DNA of 64,000 bases, taken from positions 27,085,501 through 27,149,500 of the forward strand of contig NC_091661.1 in assembly GCF_042453785.1 (NCBI RefSeq), written 5' to 3'. Source of the DNA: Malus domestica (lineage: Eukaryota > Streptophyta > Magnoliopsida > Rosales > Rosaceae). Every line of letters starts with the position of its first letter. The stretch's first letter is position 1. Below are positions 12,706 through 24,441 of the stretch, piece after piece. Made by a program: the position numbers and the translations under genes. Under the pieces are notes generated by a model that saw nothing but the letters and a program-made list of their open reading frames with translations, had not been told where the DNA came from and ran no database searches.

Positions 12706-14264
12706 TGTTGAGAATATTGCGTTTAAGAATGGGAAAAACAAGAACAAAACTTTGGAAATCGAAAAACAAATAACCAAGATAAATAACACCAAGAATTTAC
12801 GTGGTTCGGCAATATGTGCCTACGTCCACGGGACAGCAACAACAATCTTTCACTATATCAATAATGAGTACAACCAATAATCTTGCCAAATCTCTAGAAC
12901 TAGGACTTGACGAAAAACCTAAAAGAACAAGAACAAGAAATACACTATCTCTTTTCTTTTCTCTCGCACACACAATATTCTCTCACTCTAATCCCTTGAG
13001 TGGTATACAACTTATTGTTTTGCTCCCTTTTCAAAACTAGTACAATAGCCCCTTAATATAGACATAATAAAGGTCTTCTTCAATAAGGATTATTAATCCT
13101 AATTGGAATCTAGTTATGAATCCTACTCCAATTGAGAAACTAAATCCAATTGGGTAAACAACTCCAATTAGGAAAACAACTCCAATTGGGAAAACAATTT
13201 AATCCTCTAAGACTATTAATTCCCAATAGACTTAGGACAATTTATCATGGGCTGGAAAAAACCCAACAATCTCCCTCCAGACCATGAGGAAGGTATACCA
13301 AAATAGGATTGCTCCTCTTGACCAAACTCCTATTGATCGAACTACTCATTAACCAAGACCCTCTTGATTAGACTTCTCTTGACTAGGCTCCCCCTGATCG
13401 CAACACCCATCGTCATTGGCAAAGGCAATTATAGACTTCTTTGCCAGAAAACCATCAATCATCTGCATTAAAGAAGCTCTTCATCGTAAGTCACAACACT
13501 TGCAGTATTGTTCCCATCCTTTTGTTCCTTTTTCCATTTACGACAACGCTTCTTCATGTGACCCTTTTTCCCACAATAGTGGCAGTCACCATTGAATCTC
13601 GTCTCACCAGAATTTTTGCCTCTTTTCTCTGTGACAAAGAGTTGTCCAGCGCCTGCACCTGAAGCTTTTCTCCTTGTTTCTTCATTAAACATGCTATCCT
13701 TAACGGCATCCATAGATAGTACACCATTAGAAGCCGAATTGCTTACAGTTACAACGAAGGTTTCCTAACTATCTAGCAAGGATCCTAGCAATAAAAGTGC
13801 TAGCAGCTCTTCTTCAATATTCAAACCCATAGTGGCTACCTGATTGATCACGTTCTGAAAGTTGTTCAAGTGCTCGGTTACACTAACATCTTCCGCATAC
13901 TTCATGTTGACAAGCTCTTTGATAAGGAATGCTTTCTTGGCAGCGGTCTTCTTCTCAAAGAGGGATTCTAACTTCTTCCAAAGAGCTTGCGCATCAGTTT
14001 CTTTAGACACATGGTGATAGATGCTCTCGTCCACCCATTGTCTAATCGTACCAATAGTTTTACAATTCATCTTGGTCCAATTGGCATCAGACATATTTTC
14101 TGGCCTGCTCTTAACACCTTCAATTGGCTCATGGAGATCTTTACAATAAAGCATGTCCTCCATTCTTGATTTCCACGTAACCCAGTTGGAGCGGGTGAGT
14201 TTCATCATAATTGCACCCTCCATTCTAAACGGATATTAGTCGAACCTGGCTTTGATACCTAAAA
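12706..14264 (-). mobile_element. Truncated Copia retrotransposon: PBS, gag, PPT, 3' LTR; no 5' LTR, no pol
   Basis: Read on the minus strand, the fragment begins at 14264 with a primer-binding-like site (ggtatcaaagcc), continues through a gag ORF, then a polypurine tract GGAGGGAGA (about 13270-13278) and an LTR at 13268-12706. That LTR starts TGTTGGG and ends CTCAACA. The 5' LTR is absent; the copy of ABC1K1 exon 8 directly abuts the primer-binding site instead. Protease, integrase and reverse transcriptase are missing. The whole piece lies inside ABC1K1 intron 8, antisense to the gene. Confidence 0.85.
13468..14223 (-). pseudogene. Copia gag polyprotein fragment with zinc knuckle
   Basis: The ORF from 14223 encodes a UBN2-type Copia gag (SNWVTWKSRMEDMLYC, then ALWKKLESLF) and stops at 13765. 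The same frame reopens and ends with a CCHC zinc knuckle, CHYCGKKGHMKKRC, near 13560. One in-frame stop therefore splits gag, and everything downstream of gag is deleted. It cannot encode a working element. Confidence 0.85.
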
Positions 14265-14749
14265 ATGCAGTACCTACCATTTGCTTGATAGTTTTAGAAG
14301 TTCTCTGCATTTGTCCAACAGTTCAAATGTTATTGACGTTATTTTTTTCTTTGGTTTGTTACCTTTCAGTTAAGTGAAATCATTCTTGCGTTTGACTTAA
14401 ATTTACAGGAATTGTTGGCCTTATATCCCCGAAAACATGGGGTGCCATGGAAATCTTTCTGGCATCAATTGCAACTGAAGAATATGAATCAATGGCTTCT
14501 GCACTGATTGAAATGGGTGCTACAGACACAAACGTTGATGTTAAGGCCTTTGCAAGTGACTTGGAAAAGATGTTCTCGTCAATAAAGGCTAGCATTAAAC
14601 TCAGGAGTTTGGTAATTGTGTTTTGCTTTCCAAATAGGGTTATTTTTTTGGTCTGTACTTCTCCTGGGACAATTTCGGAGCTGAGGGGAAATAATGTTTC
14701 GCAGAACTGTGCAGCCAAAAGATACTTTTTTTTCTTGCCCGTAAATATT
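14265..14749 (+). repeat. Direct repeat copy 2: ABC1K1 exon 8b with intron flanks
   Basis: Second copy of the roughly 480-bp exon 8 segment (see 12225-12704). Exon 8b (14409-14587, 179 nt) keeps the full-length codon count, with Met-Glu present, but reads GLISPKTW where copy 1 and the family have Arg. The donor is AAG followed by gctagc, weaker than in copy 1. The repeat ends at the same base as copy 1 (gtaaatatt), exactly where the LTR begins on the other side. Confidence 0.9.
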
Positions 14750-15329
14750 CCATTATAGAAAAAGAATGCTACCTAAAAGAGCTGTGCCATAGATAGAAAT
14801 TACCGAATTTAGAATATAGAACGGAAGTGGCATAGCTGTTTGTTTTGAATCGAAACCAGCTTATTGATAACAATCACATCGCTTCTAACAATTCCTCATG
14901 TGCAGGATTTGGATACAGAGGTAGTCATATAGCAACTGCCAGGGAGCCATCTACAAATGCAACTGCTGTCTCAGCAAATCTAGTTGTTGATGAGAGACAA
15001 ATGAATGCACTTTTTCTCGATGTGGTACGCCCTTGACTCCCTTTAGGTTTACATGCCTGCATTATATATCGGTACCACCGCAGCATATACCATCAATTTT
15101 TTAACTAATTGTTCCGAAGTCATGAGCTGCTTTCATGCTCTTATTCCAGATTCGGGTTAGTGAATCATATGGATTGAAATTTCCTCGAGAGTTTGCACTT
15201 CTCCTGAAGCAGCTTTTGTATTTTGACAGGTACGCCCGTTTGTTGGCCCCGGACTTGAATATGCTCCAAGACCAAAGGATTTCTATCGCTTCTAATCGGA
15301 GAACCAACTACAGGAACGATTTCAGATGA

Positions 15330-15947
15330 ACCTAGGAAGTGCAGATGCAGCTTCTTGTAAGTTTGTGTAAATATAAATAAAAAGTACTCCTGCATTCGGG
15401 TTACATTCAATAGAAACAATGTCGAGAACAAGAAACAGATTGTAATCTAATACTTTGCGAAAGCAAAGCGTGTATGGGTTAACGTAGGAATTTATCATAT
15501 CGGATCCTTCTCTTTGATAACTGCTACTAGAAGCAAACAAGGAACCATATGATTGCACAAGATGTGTTATTTTTTTTGGTCAAATTGCACAGGATATGTT
15601 GCATATGAACAAATAAATCAAATAGGAGTCTGGTAAACATGTACATACACACACAACAATCGAAAGCTTGATTTCTACATATAACATATACTCACTTGCG
15701 GGATGCTATATCAGAAAGAACGAAAGAGAAGTCCTAACATGTAGATATGGCAAAAACAAGGCAGTATCTGTCGTCGAATCACTTCCCGGAAACCTTTGCT
15801 TCCGTCAGGGCTCTATTCACTTTATCCAACTTTGGAATGTTTCAGGGTCCGGTAAGTGAGACGAAGAAGCTCTTCCGTTTGAGAAAAACCCTCGGGAGCT
15901 TCATATAATCGTACTCTGAGAAATCTGTTAGTTCCTTGAGTTCAAAG
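15330..15947. other. Convergent 3' regions of ABC1K1 and EDR4-like genes
   Basis: The two flanking genes are convergent, so this roughly 620-bp stretch holds both 3'UTRs and terminators. It has AT-rich stretches (aaatataaataaaaag near 15370) that could act as polyadenylation signals. I see no ORF or RNA gene. Confidence 0.5.
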
Positions 15948-18900
15948 TTATCTCTGCAATGGGTATGAGCTTCTCCCTGTCCGAGATGTTACAGACCCTC
16001 TAATCACTAGGCTTGGCGAAGCGTAGCCCATGAGTCGATGAAGTGGTGAACTCGAATTTGCTGGCAGCTCTTCGATTTCTGAGGATAACGACGGTCTTGC
16101 TGACACAATTGTTTCAATTGGATTCTTTTCTTTGTTCTGAGACTCTCTCAAAACAAGCTTCTTCCTCTCTCTCATTGGATCCAATGAATTATGTGACATA
16201 TTTTGGTCCTCTGAATCACCATGGTTAGAGTTGGAGGGTGCAAAAGCTCCAGGATCACCGTCAGAAGAGTAACTATGGTAGTAAGAGGGTCCATAACCAT
16301 AATCATCAGAGCATGAAACAGGATCAGCATGGTGAGCCAAGTTACCGCCATTACCGGCAGCATTATAGTCGCCAACCTCACTCGGAGGGGCTATAGCATT
16401 CTGTTCATAGGGGACAATATGAGCTCTCTTTTGGAGCGAAAACTTGAGCACCTCCGAACAAGCCCCACATCGAAGTCTATGGTATCTCCTCTTGAAAAGG
16501 AGAAAATCTGCAGGTATCTGCAGCAGTTCTGAGCAGTTGTAACAAGTTATGAAAGGGGCTCCACCTGCTATGGGGCGGAAATGTCGTTTAGCCAAATGTT
16601 GTTTCTCTCTGTAAAACTTCTTCGCATCATGCCATTGGTGCCTTAGATCATCAGACATTGTTTCATGGCCCCAAAGAGGAGAATCGGATCCCATATACCG
16701 TTCGGGAGTTGAAGGACGAGACTTATCATAGGATGTCCAGCAACTGTGACCAGGGTGAACCCTACATAACCCGTTTTTGCTGCAACGAACGGGTTGAGAC
16801 AATGGTGCTGAGCACTTCCAGTCTTGGGGGCCATAATGCAAATATGAAGAATCAGGTTGGTGCCTGCTGGTTGTTGCCTCACTCGAGAAAGGTATGCGCA
16901 TGTTTTTGCGGTGGTGCTGGGGGGGATAGAGGCTGCCTGTCCTGTGTCTTCTCAGATACCTCTGATAGTTTGGATCATGATAGAGTTCCTTCTCGAATGC
17001 CTCATAGCTACGGTACTGGGGCATGCTATTCTCATTCCAAGTGGCTCCTCCGGCAACCCTTCCACTCGCCTTTCCATTCAAACTGTTAACTTGATTCTGC
17101 AGTTCATAAACCATTCTCAATAGTGTCATCTTGTCCTGTTCAGCCTCCACAGACATTTCAGATGATTGGTAGCCTGAATTGTGCTGGTACTCGTTATGCA
17201 GTTGACTTGTAGGGCCTCCATTTTTGTATCCACCTTGGGAAACTCTTTGAGGGAAAGCCATCCTATACATAGATTCATCACTTTGCAATCTGTTCCAATC
17301 TCTGCTTGGATGACCTTGTCTTCTAGGTGGCAGTGATGCATCTTGATCCCACTTTCTGTATCTCATGGCACGATCGTTCTTCATGGGCAAATTTGACCAG
17401 GGATCCGTTGGTTGATGTTGCAATCCGGAATCTCTATTTATCATGCTACTTGCCATGAATTTATCCCGTCTGGTTCGTTCTTCAGAATGAACAATATTTG
17501 AACGTGTAGTTCGGTTGAAGAACTGATCATCCATGCCATCATAAGAAGAAACACTGGCATCATATGCATGATGACTTGTATTTGCTGGGGACTTTGACGG
17601 ATCTGTAGGTGCACCGCTAAGCTCAAAGCTGGGGAAGAACTCCGTATTTTCAAATACATCAGGAGACCTTACATGATCAAAGCCATTGGAAAAAGCATTA
17701 TTCTGAGGTTCCTCCAGTTGTCCATCAGGAGAAGATGTCAGGGAATCCGATGAAATGCTTTCCCTTGCCGGCATATGAACAGTAACTCTATTTTCAAATG
17801 CATCAGGAGACCTTACATGATCAAAGACAATGGGAACACTGTTCTGAGGTTCCACCTGTTGTCCATTAGGAGAAGATGTCAGGGAATCCAATGAAACGCT
17901 TTCCCTTTCCGGCATATGAGCAGTAACTATATTTTCAAATGCATCAGGAGACCTTACATGATCAAAGCCATTGGGAACACTATTCTGAAGTTCCTCCTGT
18001 CGTCCATGAGGAGAAGATTTAAAGGAATCCAATGAAATGCTTCCCCTTACGGCTGTATGAGCAGTAACAATTGAACTACTGCCCCTTGCATCTCCTGGAT
18101 TTACAGTATTTGAGTTCTGGAAATCAGAATCAATCTCCTTGTTGATGTCTACGTCCACACTTGTTTCTCCTAAACGTGAGCTCCCATCATTTGTTGATAC
18201 TTCTGCACCTTTTCGTGTTTTTGGTAATGTCTCCTTAACTTCAGAAGACTTGATTTCACTCTTGCTATTGTCTTGTTCTGAGAAGCATTTTCCCGAGTCA
18301 GGAAAAGTTACCTCAGGACTTGAGCTGCTAAACTTGTTGCCTTCTGAAGACTCAATCATATCACTCTCGTTGTTTTGGTCCGGTAAACATTCTCCCGAGT
18401 CAGGATAAGTAGCTTTTGGACTTGAGCTGCTAAATCTGTTGCCTTCTGAAGACTCAATCTGATCCTTCTCATTGTTTTGGTTGTCCGCAAAACTTTCTCC
18501 CGGAAAAGTAGCCTTAGGACTTAGGCTGCTAGATTCATTACCTTCTGAAGATTTACTCTGGCCCCTCTCATTGTTTTGGTCTGAAAAGGATTCTCCTGAC
18601 ATCAAAAGACTTGCATGATTACTTGAAGAGCTCGATTCTTTGTCTTCGGAAGACTTATCTTCACTCTTCTCATTGTTTTGGTCTGAAAGGGACTCTCCTG
18701 GGTTCGAAGGACTTGCATTATGAGTTGAGATGCTAGACTCTTTGTCCTCGAAAGCCGCATCTTTTCTCTTCTCGTTGTTTTGGTCCGGAAAGCTTTTTTC
18801 CGAGTCAACAAAAGTAACTGTATGAGTACTTGAGCTGATAGATTCGTTGCCTTCTGAAGATTTACTCTCATCCCTCTCATTGTTTTGGTATGGAAGAGCT

Positions 18901-19748
18901 GCACTATGACTTGAGATGCTAGATTTCTGTTCTTCGGAAGGCTTGTCTTCATTCTTCTCATTGTCTTGTTTCGAAAAGCAATTTCCTGGTTCAGGATAAG
19001 CAGCCTTAGGAGTACTTGAGGTGCTGGACTCGTTGCCTTCTGAAGAGCATTCTCCAGATTCAGGAAGAGTTGCATTACGACCTGAGCTTCTGGATTTTTT
19101 ATCTTCCGAACCGTGATCCAAACGAATCCTCTGAGCTGCCTCAGTGTCATTTACGCTGGCTCTCTTGCTTCTCAATCCATTCATTCGATTTTTCACTGCA
19201 TTCAGAAGGATAGTTTAGGAAACTAATCCGAATCATAAACCAAAAATCCGAATCTATAAAACGGCTCAATTACTCGGAACGTGAATCAATAGACAGAACA
19301 TGCAATTTCGTATACTAAACAAACTAAGCAATCCAAGAACACAACTAAGTCTTTTAATCTATTAGCAATTCAGAATTTTTTTTTTATTTTTTTTTTATCT
19401 TAATCCTGTAGAAAATCTCGCTTACGGGTCAGGCCAGTCGGCCAAGCCCTTGCACCCGAGTTTGAATCCCCCGGCCCATAAACTGTAGTAGTTTAGAACA
19501 AAATATCGCGTTATCAATAAAAATATCGCGGAAAATCTCAATAGTATGACATTGTTTACGGTGAGAAATGAATTAGACAAGAAAGTGGATGGCAAATTAA
19601 ATTAGTGGGGATGCATTGATTTAATACCTTGGAGAGTGACGCCACATCCGCCACACTTGTAGACCGGAATTTCGGGCAACTCCGGAAGAAGCAGCCGGCA
19701 TTTCGGACATCGAACCAGTCGAACTTTTGTTGTCAATTCAGGAGACAT
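15948..19748 (-). CDS. EDR4: EDR4-like zinc-ribbon (DUF3133) protein, about 1,122 aa
   Basis: Two exons: 19748-19628 (121 nt) and 19195-15948, joined in frame across a 432-bp intron; the stop is at 15948-15950. Exon 1 encodes a small N-terminal zinc ribbon (VRCPKC, YKCGGCG). A second zinc ribbon, CYNC then CGAC, lies at about residues 915-965 and is the hallmark of the EDR4 family. Arabidopsis EDR4 (At5g05190) is a membrane-associated negative regulator of powdery-mildew resistance that works with EDR1 and clathrin. Two repeat blocks sit between the ribbons: acidic Ser/Glu/Asn-rich units built on QNNEKSEDKSSE (about residues 110-360) and roughly 45-residue units with HVRSPDAFEN and SLDSLTSSPNG (about 415-560). 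These make the protein much longer than my recollection of the Arabidopsis one (about 600 aa). Membership is strongly supported; one-to-one orthology with EDR4 is not shown. Confidence 0.85.
19380..19520 (+). repeat. Possible tRNA-derived SINE remnant in EDR4 intron 1
   Basis: The stretch has a box-B-like word (gagtttgaatccc) preceded by ggtcaggccagtcggcc, a layout typical of tRNA-derived SINE heads. It recurs in the duplicated copy at about 25860-26000, so it predates the local duplication. I find no clear target-site duplication. Confidence 0.35.
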
Positions 19749-20018
19749 CTTTGGCCAACACAAACAAAAGGGCTTCCAGTTCCAACGAAAAAGTCTCGAA
19801 CTTTGAACTTATTGAACTCCAAACACCATCTGAATGCAATCAAAACATGTTTCTGGCATCAGAACAAAAGCTAACTCTCCCAAAAAACAAAATTAGATCC
19901 ATGAAATAACAACAAGAACGACAAAACAAAACATAAAAACAGGAAATTCTGAACCAGAAGTTGAAGAAATTAAGGAAGCTGTACCTGAACGCAACAGAAG
20001 TGAAACTTCAGAGAGATC

Positions 20019-20021
<3 letters not shown>

Positions 20022-20082
<61 letters not shown>
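20022..20082 (+). repeat. (GA)n microsatellite, about 30 units
   Basis: An uninterrupted AG/GA run of about 60 bp about 275-335 bp upstream of the EDR4-like start codon, probably in the 5'UTR or promoter. The duplicated copy near 26490 has only a few GA units, so the expansion is specific to this copy. GA runs near plant start sites can bind BPC-type GAGA factors; a role here is inference. Confidence 0.95.
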
Positions 20083-20090
<8 letters not shown>

Positions 20091-21384
20091 AAAAGGCAAT
20101 GGATTTGTTGGTGTGTTTGGTTTTCGAGAAATGGGTGAAGAAGGCAAAGGCAAAGGTATTTGTTTGACAAAATCGTTGAAAAAAATAAATAAATAAATAA
20201 TGGCAAAGCTCCTCAAAGTCTTTGGGAGTGTGGAAAAGGGTAAGTCTTTGATTTCCAAACAGAGGAATTTTATGATGGAGGATTTGGAATTGGTCTTTTT
20301 TTCCGTGGCGAAGAAGCTTCTATCTGTTCTGACCACGGCTTCCCGTCAAAAACACGGCCAAGCTCAAAAGACTTACAGAGAAGAGAGAAAGAGACGAATT
20401 ATACATCCGCCGACCATATTTAAAGCGTCAGTGTTGACGTGTCATCTTACTGCTAACTCTGAGATTAAGATGGGGAAACGGAAATGTCAAAGTTACGAGA
20501 AATTCTTGTGTTCAGGCAAAAAACTATGTTATCGTTATGCTTGCAGACAAAACTAATGAAAACCCTGTAATTTATCAAAGATTCTCTCTTGAAATTAAAA
20601 TACAGTTTAAGTCGAGTCATCTGACCAATGAATGTTTATTACGTGTTCAAAAAGTATAACAACTGTTTAACTTTGTTGATATGTGACGTCATTGATTACA
20701 TGAGAAGATCCACCACTGTCCCACTTTAACCAATCAAGCACAAAACAATCGGTTTGGCTGTGAGTGGGAGCATGGATAACATGATTCTTAGACGGACACA
20801 AGTTTCTAAAGTGACGATATCTTAACTAATCATATAGCGTTTTTGTGAGACAAAAAATTTATGTTATTAATTCAAAAATGTTAGGGCAACGTTATAGAGC
20901 GTAGGTAGGCCCTTTTATACTAACTCCCCTCCCCATAATTCAAATCAATCGATGTAAAGCAAAACAATACAGCCTTTTAATTTTAATTTTTTATTTTGGG
21001 GGAACAACTAGCAACTAATCACGATTATCCATCTATTTCGGGTTCAGATGAGAGTAGTTGGAAATTGCACACTACACATGATCACAATCAAGCAAATTCA
21101 CAATTTACAAAATATCAAATCAAGAACCTCCTATCATTTTTTTTAGAGAGCTGATATCTGCAATTTTCAACTAGACTACTTGTCGTGGTTCTATAGCCTC
21201 TTAATTTGAGTCCTTTGCTTTTGGTGATTACAATTTGGCCATGTAATAGCCAATCACTCTTTCCCTTGCCGGCACGACCGTTATACAAGTAGGGTATTTT
21301 TGTTATTTTCCCAAACTCCAATATATCCAAGTCAATCAACTGCCTCGCCCACTCAGCCTCCTCCTAATCCTGTTTCTGGGTTTT

Positions 21385-21570
21385 TGATGGGAAATGCTAG
21401 GAGAGTTTTCAACGAAAAGCACACGGTACTGTTCATTTTAACGGAAAACCATATTTTTATAATAAAAAGCCAAATCAGTACTATTTACTTTACCCTTTAT
21501 TTTGTCTTTATCGTTAAAACTCAAAGTTTTCAAGCTCTTTTCATTAGTTTTTCTTTTTATAAAATGAGCC
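21385..21570 (+). mobile_element. MITE, family A copy
   Basis: A roughly 180-bp AT-rich stretch with the words ttttcaacgaaaagcac, gtactgttcattttaacg and cgttaaaactcaaagttttc. The same word order recurs, in either orientation, at 22146-22316, 44078-44232 and 63256-63408. This repeated, ORF-free structure with complementary ends marks a MITE. The superfamily is not certain. Confidence 0.6.
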
Positions 21571-22145
21571 CTCCCACTTCCAATACACTCTCATATCCTC
21601 TTATTTTGTGCGGTCACGGTTAAATCACGTTAACATTTTATATTAATTTTTTTATAAAAATAATAATAATATAAAATGTTGATGTGATTTAATAAGAATG
21701 TATGAAAAGTGAAAATACAGAGAAGCCAGTTCTTTTATAAAATCCCCATTGGCTATTAAGAATCCCAGAAAAACAAAGGCTTGCGAAGTCAAAACTTCTG
21801 GAAGTGTATGAGCTGTCTCTCGGACGTGGTGGCATTCGTAAGTCTGGCACTATAGGAGAGGAGAGTAGGTACGTTTTTTGGGTGGGTCCAAATTTTAACA
21901 ATGGGGGATCAACACATAAAACAAGCCAAATCAAAATATTAGGTTAATTAACCACTATGAGGTGACTTAATCATTGGTACGAATTTCACGTTTGTATTTT
22001 CACGGTTTGTTTAGAGTATGATTTTCGACGTTGGTGAATTACATGATAGTGCTTATGGGGTGATTGAAATGCCTTTATGAAATTTCCATTCTCATAAAGA
22101 ATGGACCGTCGTGACTTTTTCACCAACTAATCCCTTTTTTTTTGC

Positions 22146-22316
22146 AAAATGAAAAAAAAACTAATAAAAATGATTTGAAAACTTTTAGTTTTAACGATAT
22201 AGACAAAATAAAGAGTAAAGTGAATAGTATTATGATTGACTTTTTAGTGTAAAAATGTGGTTTTTCGTTAAAGTGAACAGTACCAGAAGTTTTTCGTTAA
22301 AGTTCCCAAAAAATTT
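22146..22316 (-). mobile_element. MITE, family A copy
   Basis: Second copy of the family described at 21385, in the opposite orientation (ttttagttttaacgatatag, agtgaatagtat, cgttaaagtgaacagtacc). It begins in an A-rich run and ends at about ttaaagttcccaaaa. It lies in unit 1 of the segmental duplication. Confidence 0.6.
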
Positions 22317-23182
22317 TATTAGGTTAATTACAATTACAATAGTAAGCAGAAGTTAGCTTACATATTATTGAATGTATAAATGATATAAACGATATGTGAT
22401 TAGTAGCAAAAATGCTGACTAGTTAGTAAGTTAATGCAATATTTGTTTTTACAGGTATAAGCACGTTTCACAATATTTATGATGATTTAAACCAATCAAA
22501 TTGGTGACCTTAAATTAAAAGGCGTTTAACAATCTAATTATGACCACAAATAGACAAACACAACGTACTAAATAATCAATGAAATGTTTGTCAAATTTTC
22601 AATAACTTAACGATATTTTATTTGAGTGAAATTTTGCAAGAAATATTTTTTTAGTGAATACCTAAAGAAAGAATGACTTTGTTCTTGAGATTAAAATGTG
22701 GAACAAATCCAATTAAGTAGTTAATGTTGTATTAACATATTAATTAATTAGCGTTTGAGCGCAATTATAAGTGAGTTAATGAATCTCAAGTATAAAACCA
22801 AAGATTTCTTCTAAGCAAGGGTACCTCTTGGAAAAAGACGCGGCCGCTCGTGCTTGGAAACATGGCTTTTCATTCACAAGGGAAAGAAGGTTTCAGCATT
22901 GCTCCATGTGACGACTTGATTTCGACATCCTGACGCGCATGAATGTTTCCACGCGGGGACTTGACTGACATTTCAAGTTCAACCCCTACGTAAGTCATTT
23001 TTTGGTCAAACGTTTCTCCTTTGTTCTCTTTATTCCTGTTTTATTCCTGTTTGTGTTCCCATGTATTTTGCTTTGCATTTGCATGCCTTGTTGTCCTTCT
23101 TGGTAACCCTAAAAACAATTGGGAAAGATATTTTAATGTGCGGGAACACGATCAGGTGCATTAAGTGTAATTAGTATAAGAG

Positions 23183-23345
23183 AGATGCTAAGGAGACTCT
23201 CTTCTCTATGAACTCTCTGCTACCTTACTATTTAACGTCAATTTTCGTGCCAATATTATAAAATATTGTGCATAAAACATGATGTGATATAGAGTTTATA
23301 GTCTATACAAAGTTCCACTAATTAGAGAGTCTTCTTAACATTTCT
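23183..23345. mobile_element. MITE, family B copy
   Basis: About 160 bp bounded by imperfect inverted ends: agagatgctaaggagactct on the left and agagtcttcttaacatttct on the right. The centre has ccaatattataaaatattg and catgatg words. A related copy lies at 37444-37618 with the same ends and central words. There is no coding capacity. Confidence 0.6.
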
Positions 23346-23838
23346 TTTAGTACAATTGGTTGAAATTTTTTTTTTAAGTTCTAACTAATTGTATTAGTAC
23401 ACTTGTTGTACCAGACCGTTTTTCCGACACACTCATAAATTTGTACTCGAATGCCAACAAACAAAACGTATGGGATAATGGATTGGCCTATGAGAACTCA
23501 TTAGCTTTTACCTCTTTTTATAGCATCTCAACACTCGACATAATTATTGAAATGTCCGCATGTTTTTACCTTTTTTTAAGTTTCCACATCCACCAAACAG
23601 ACAGATTGAAGTCTCTTGTGCATTTGGAGGCCATATGAGGTGAAATAAGTTTTCATAAGTTTTCATAAGTTTTATAAGGGCTCACTAAATTGAGCAATGC
23701 TAGCATGAAAAACTCTAATTTGGCAGCCTAATCACATGATATGCATCGTAGCTCTAATAAGTGTACGAAGTGGGTGTAGGTGTTGGGTGGGGTGGGGGAA
23801 TTGTGGGGTTTGGTGGAAGAATGCAAGCAGTCTTGCTT

Positions 23839-24441
23839 TTTTTTTTTTTTTTTTTTTTGGGAACCTCAGCGGTACGAGGGAAATTTATTGATAAGAAAAA
23901 AGAAGTTACACCTAGACAGGGGGAGACATAAACCTAACCCCTCATAGAGCAATAGAAAAGAAATACAAGGGGGGGACATGCACCTTACCCCTTTTGAGAA
24001 AGGAAATACCGGAAAAAAGAGGGGGGGACATAGACCGTACCCCTCTTGGAAAAGAAAATACAAGGAAAAGACTAGGCGGACAAAAGCCCAAACCCCTCTA
24101 AAAACCTTAAAAGGAAATAACCTGCAAGACAAACTGCAAAACAAACGGGAAACCAAAAATGTTAGGAAAAGAAAGGAGAACACACATCAAGAAGAGGAGA
24201 CAAACATGTAGGTTGGCATGCCCAAGAAGTCTGAGTGCAGATGAGGAAGGATCTCTATTGGGGGAGTGGAATGCCAAACAAGTGAAGATGATAGAAGCCC
24301 TAAATTGGCTAATTTGTCAGCAGTAGCATTCCCTTCTCGAAAAATATGAGAGCAACGAAAAACCATGTTCTGCAAATGGAGAGTACAATTGTTCCAGCGT
24401 GTCTGGAGCAACCAAGGGGGAGAGAAAGATCCAGAAGCAAA
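23839..24441 (-). mobile_element. 5'-truncated LINE with RNase H fragment and poly(A)
   Basis: On the minus strand this 603-bp insert ends in a poly(A) tract (T run from 23839) and is flanked by a 14-bp target duplication, AAGCAGTCTTGCTT (23825-23838 and 24442-24455). Its 5' part encodes the end of a plant LINE RNase H domain (FREGNATADKLANLG) from 24411. The 3' region contains several imperfect repeats of roughly 50-60 bp with C/G-rich cores. It is a classic truncated LINE copy and is dead. Confidence 0.88.

Larger units (their letters stand above)
9421..15329 (+). pseudogene. ABC1K1: Chloroplast atypical kinase ABC1K1-like (At4g31390 type), frameshifted
   Basis: The conceptual product is the plastid-targeted ABC1 kinase ABC1K1/ACDO1/PGR6, a plastoglobule protein acting in prenylquinone metabolism and photoprotection. 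Exons: 9421 to about 9650, 10184-10326, 10564-10677, 10831-11019, 11106-11261, 11516-11773, 11878-11977, 12366-12541 (8a), 14409-14587 (8b), 14906-15024 and 15150-15329. Family motifs are present: VKLGQ, the Ala-rich loop ALASIAQ, VVIKILKPG, and HADVHAGN in place of HRD. Three exons break the frame. Exon 6 has a small net deletion after VQDI. Exon 7 is 100 nt where 98 is expected, with an extra GC before the GFLDFG-type motif. Exon 9 is 119 nt where 117 is expected, with an extra TA creating a TAG. Exon 8 is duplicated. Splice sites are otherwise preserved, so decay is recent. Confidence 0.85.

Noticed and set aside
16658-17089. 143-residue plus-strand open frame opposite EDR4 exon 2
   Set aside because: Antisense shadow of a long real exon; no independent signal.
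19893-20336. Open frame of 147 residues with a long Leu-Ser run
   Set aside because: Produced by the (GA)n microsatellite read on the minus strand; no conservation expected.
23978-24211. Lys/Arg-rich 77-residue open frame
   Set aside because: Antisense reading of the repetitive LINE 3' region.
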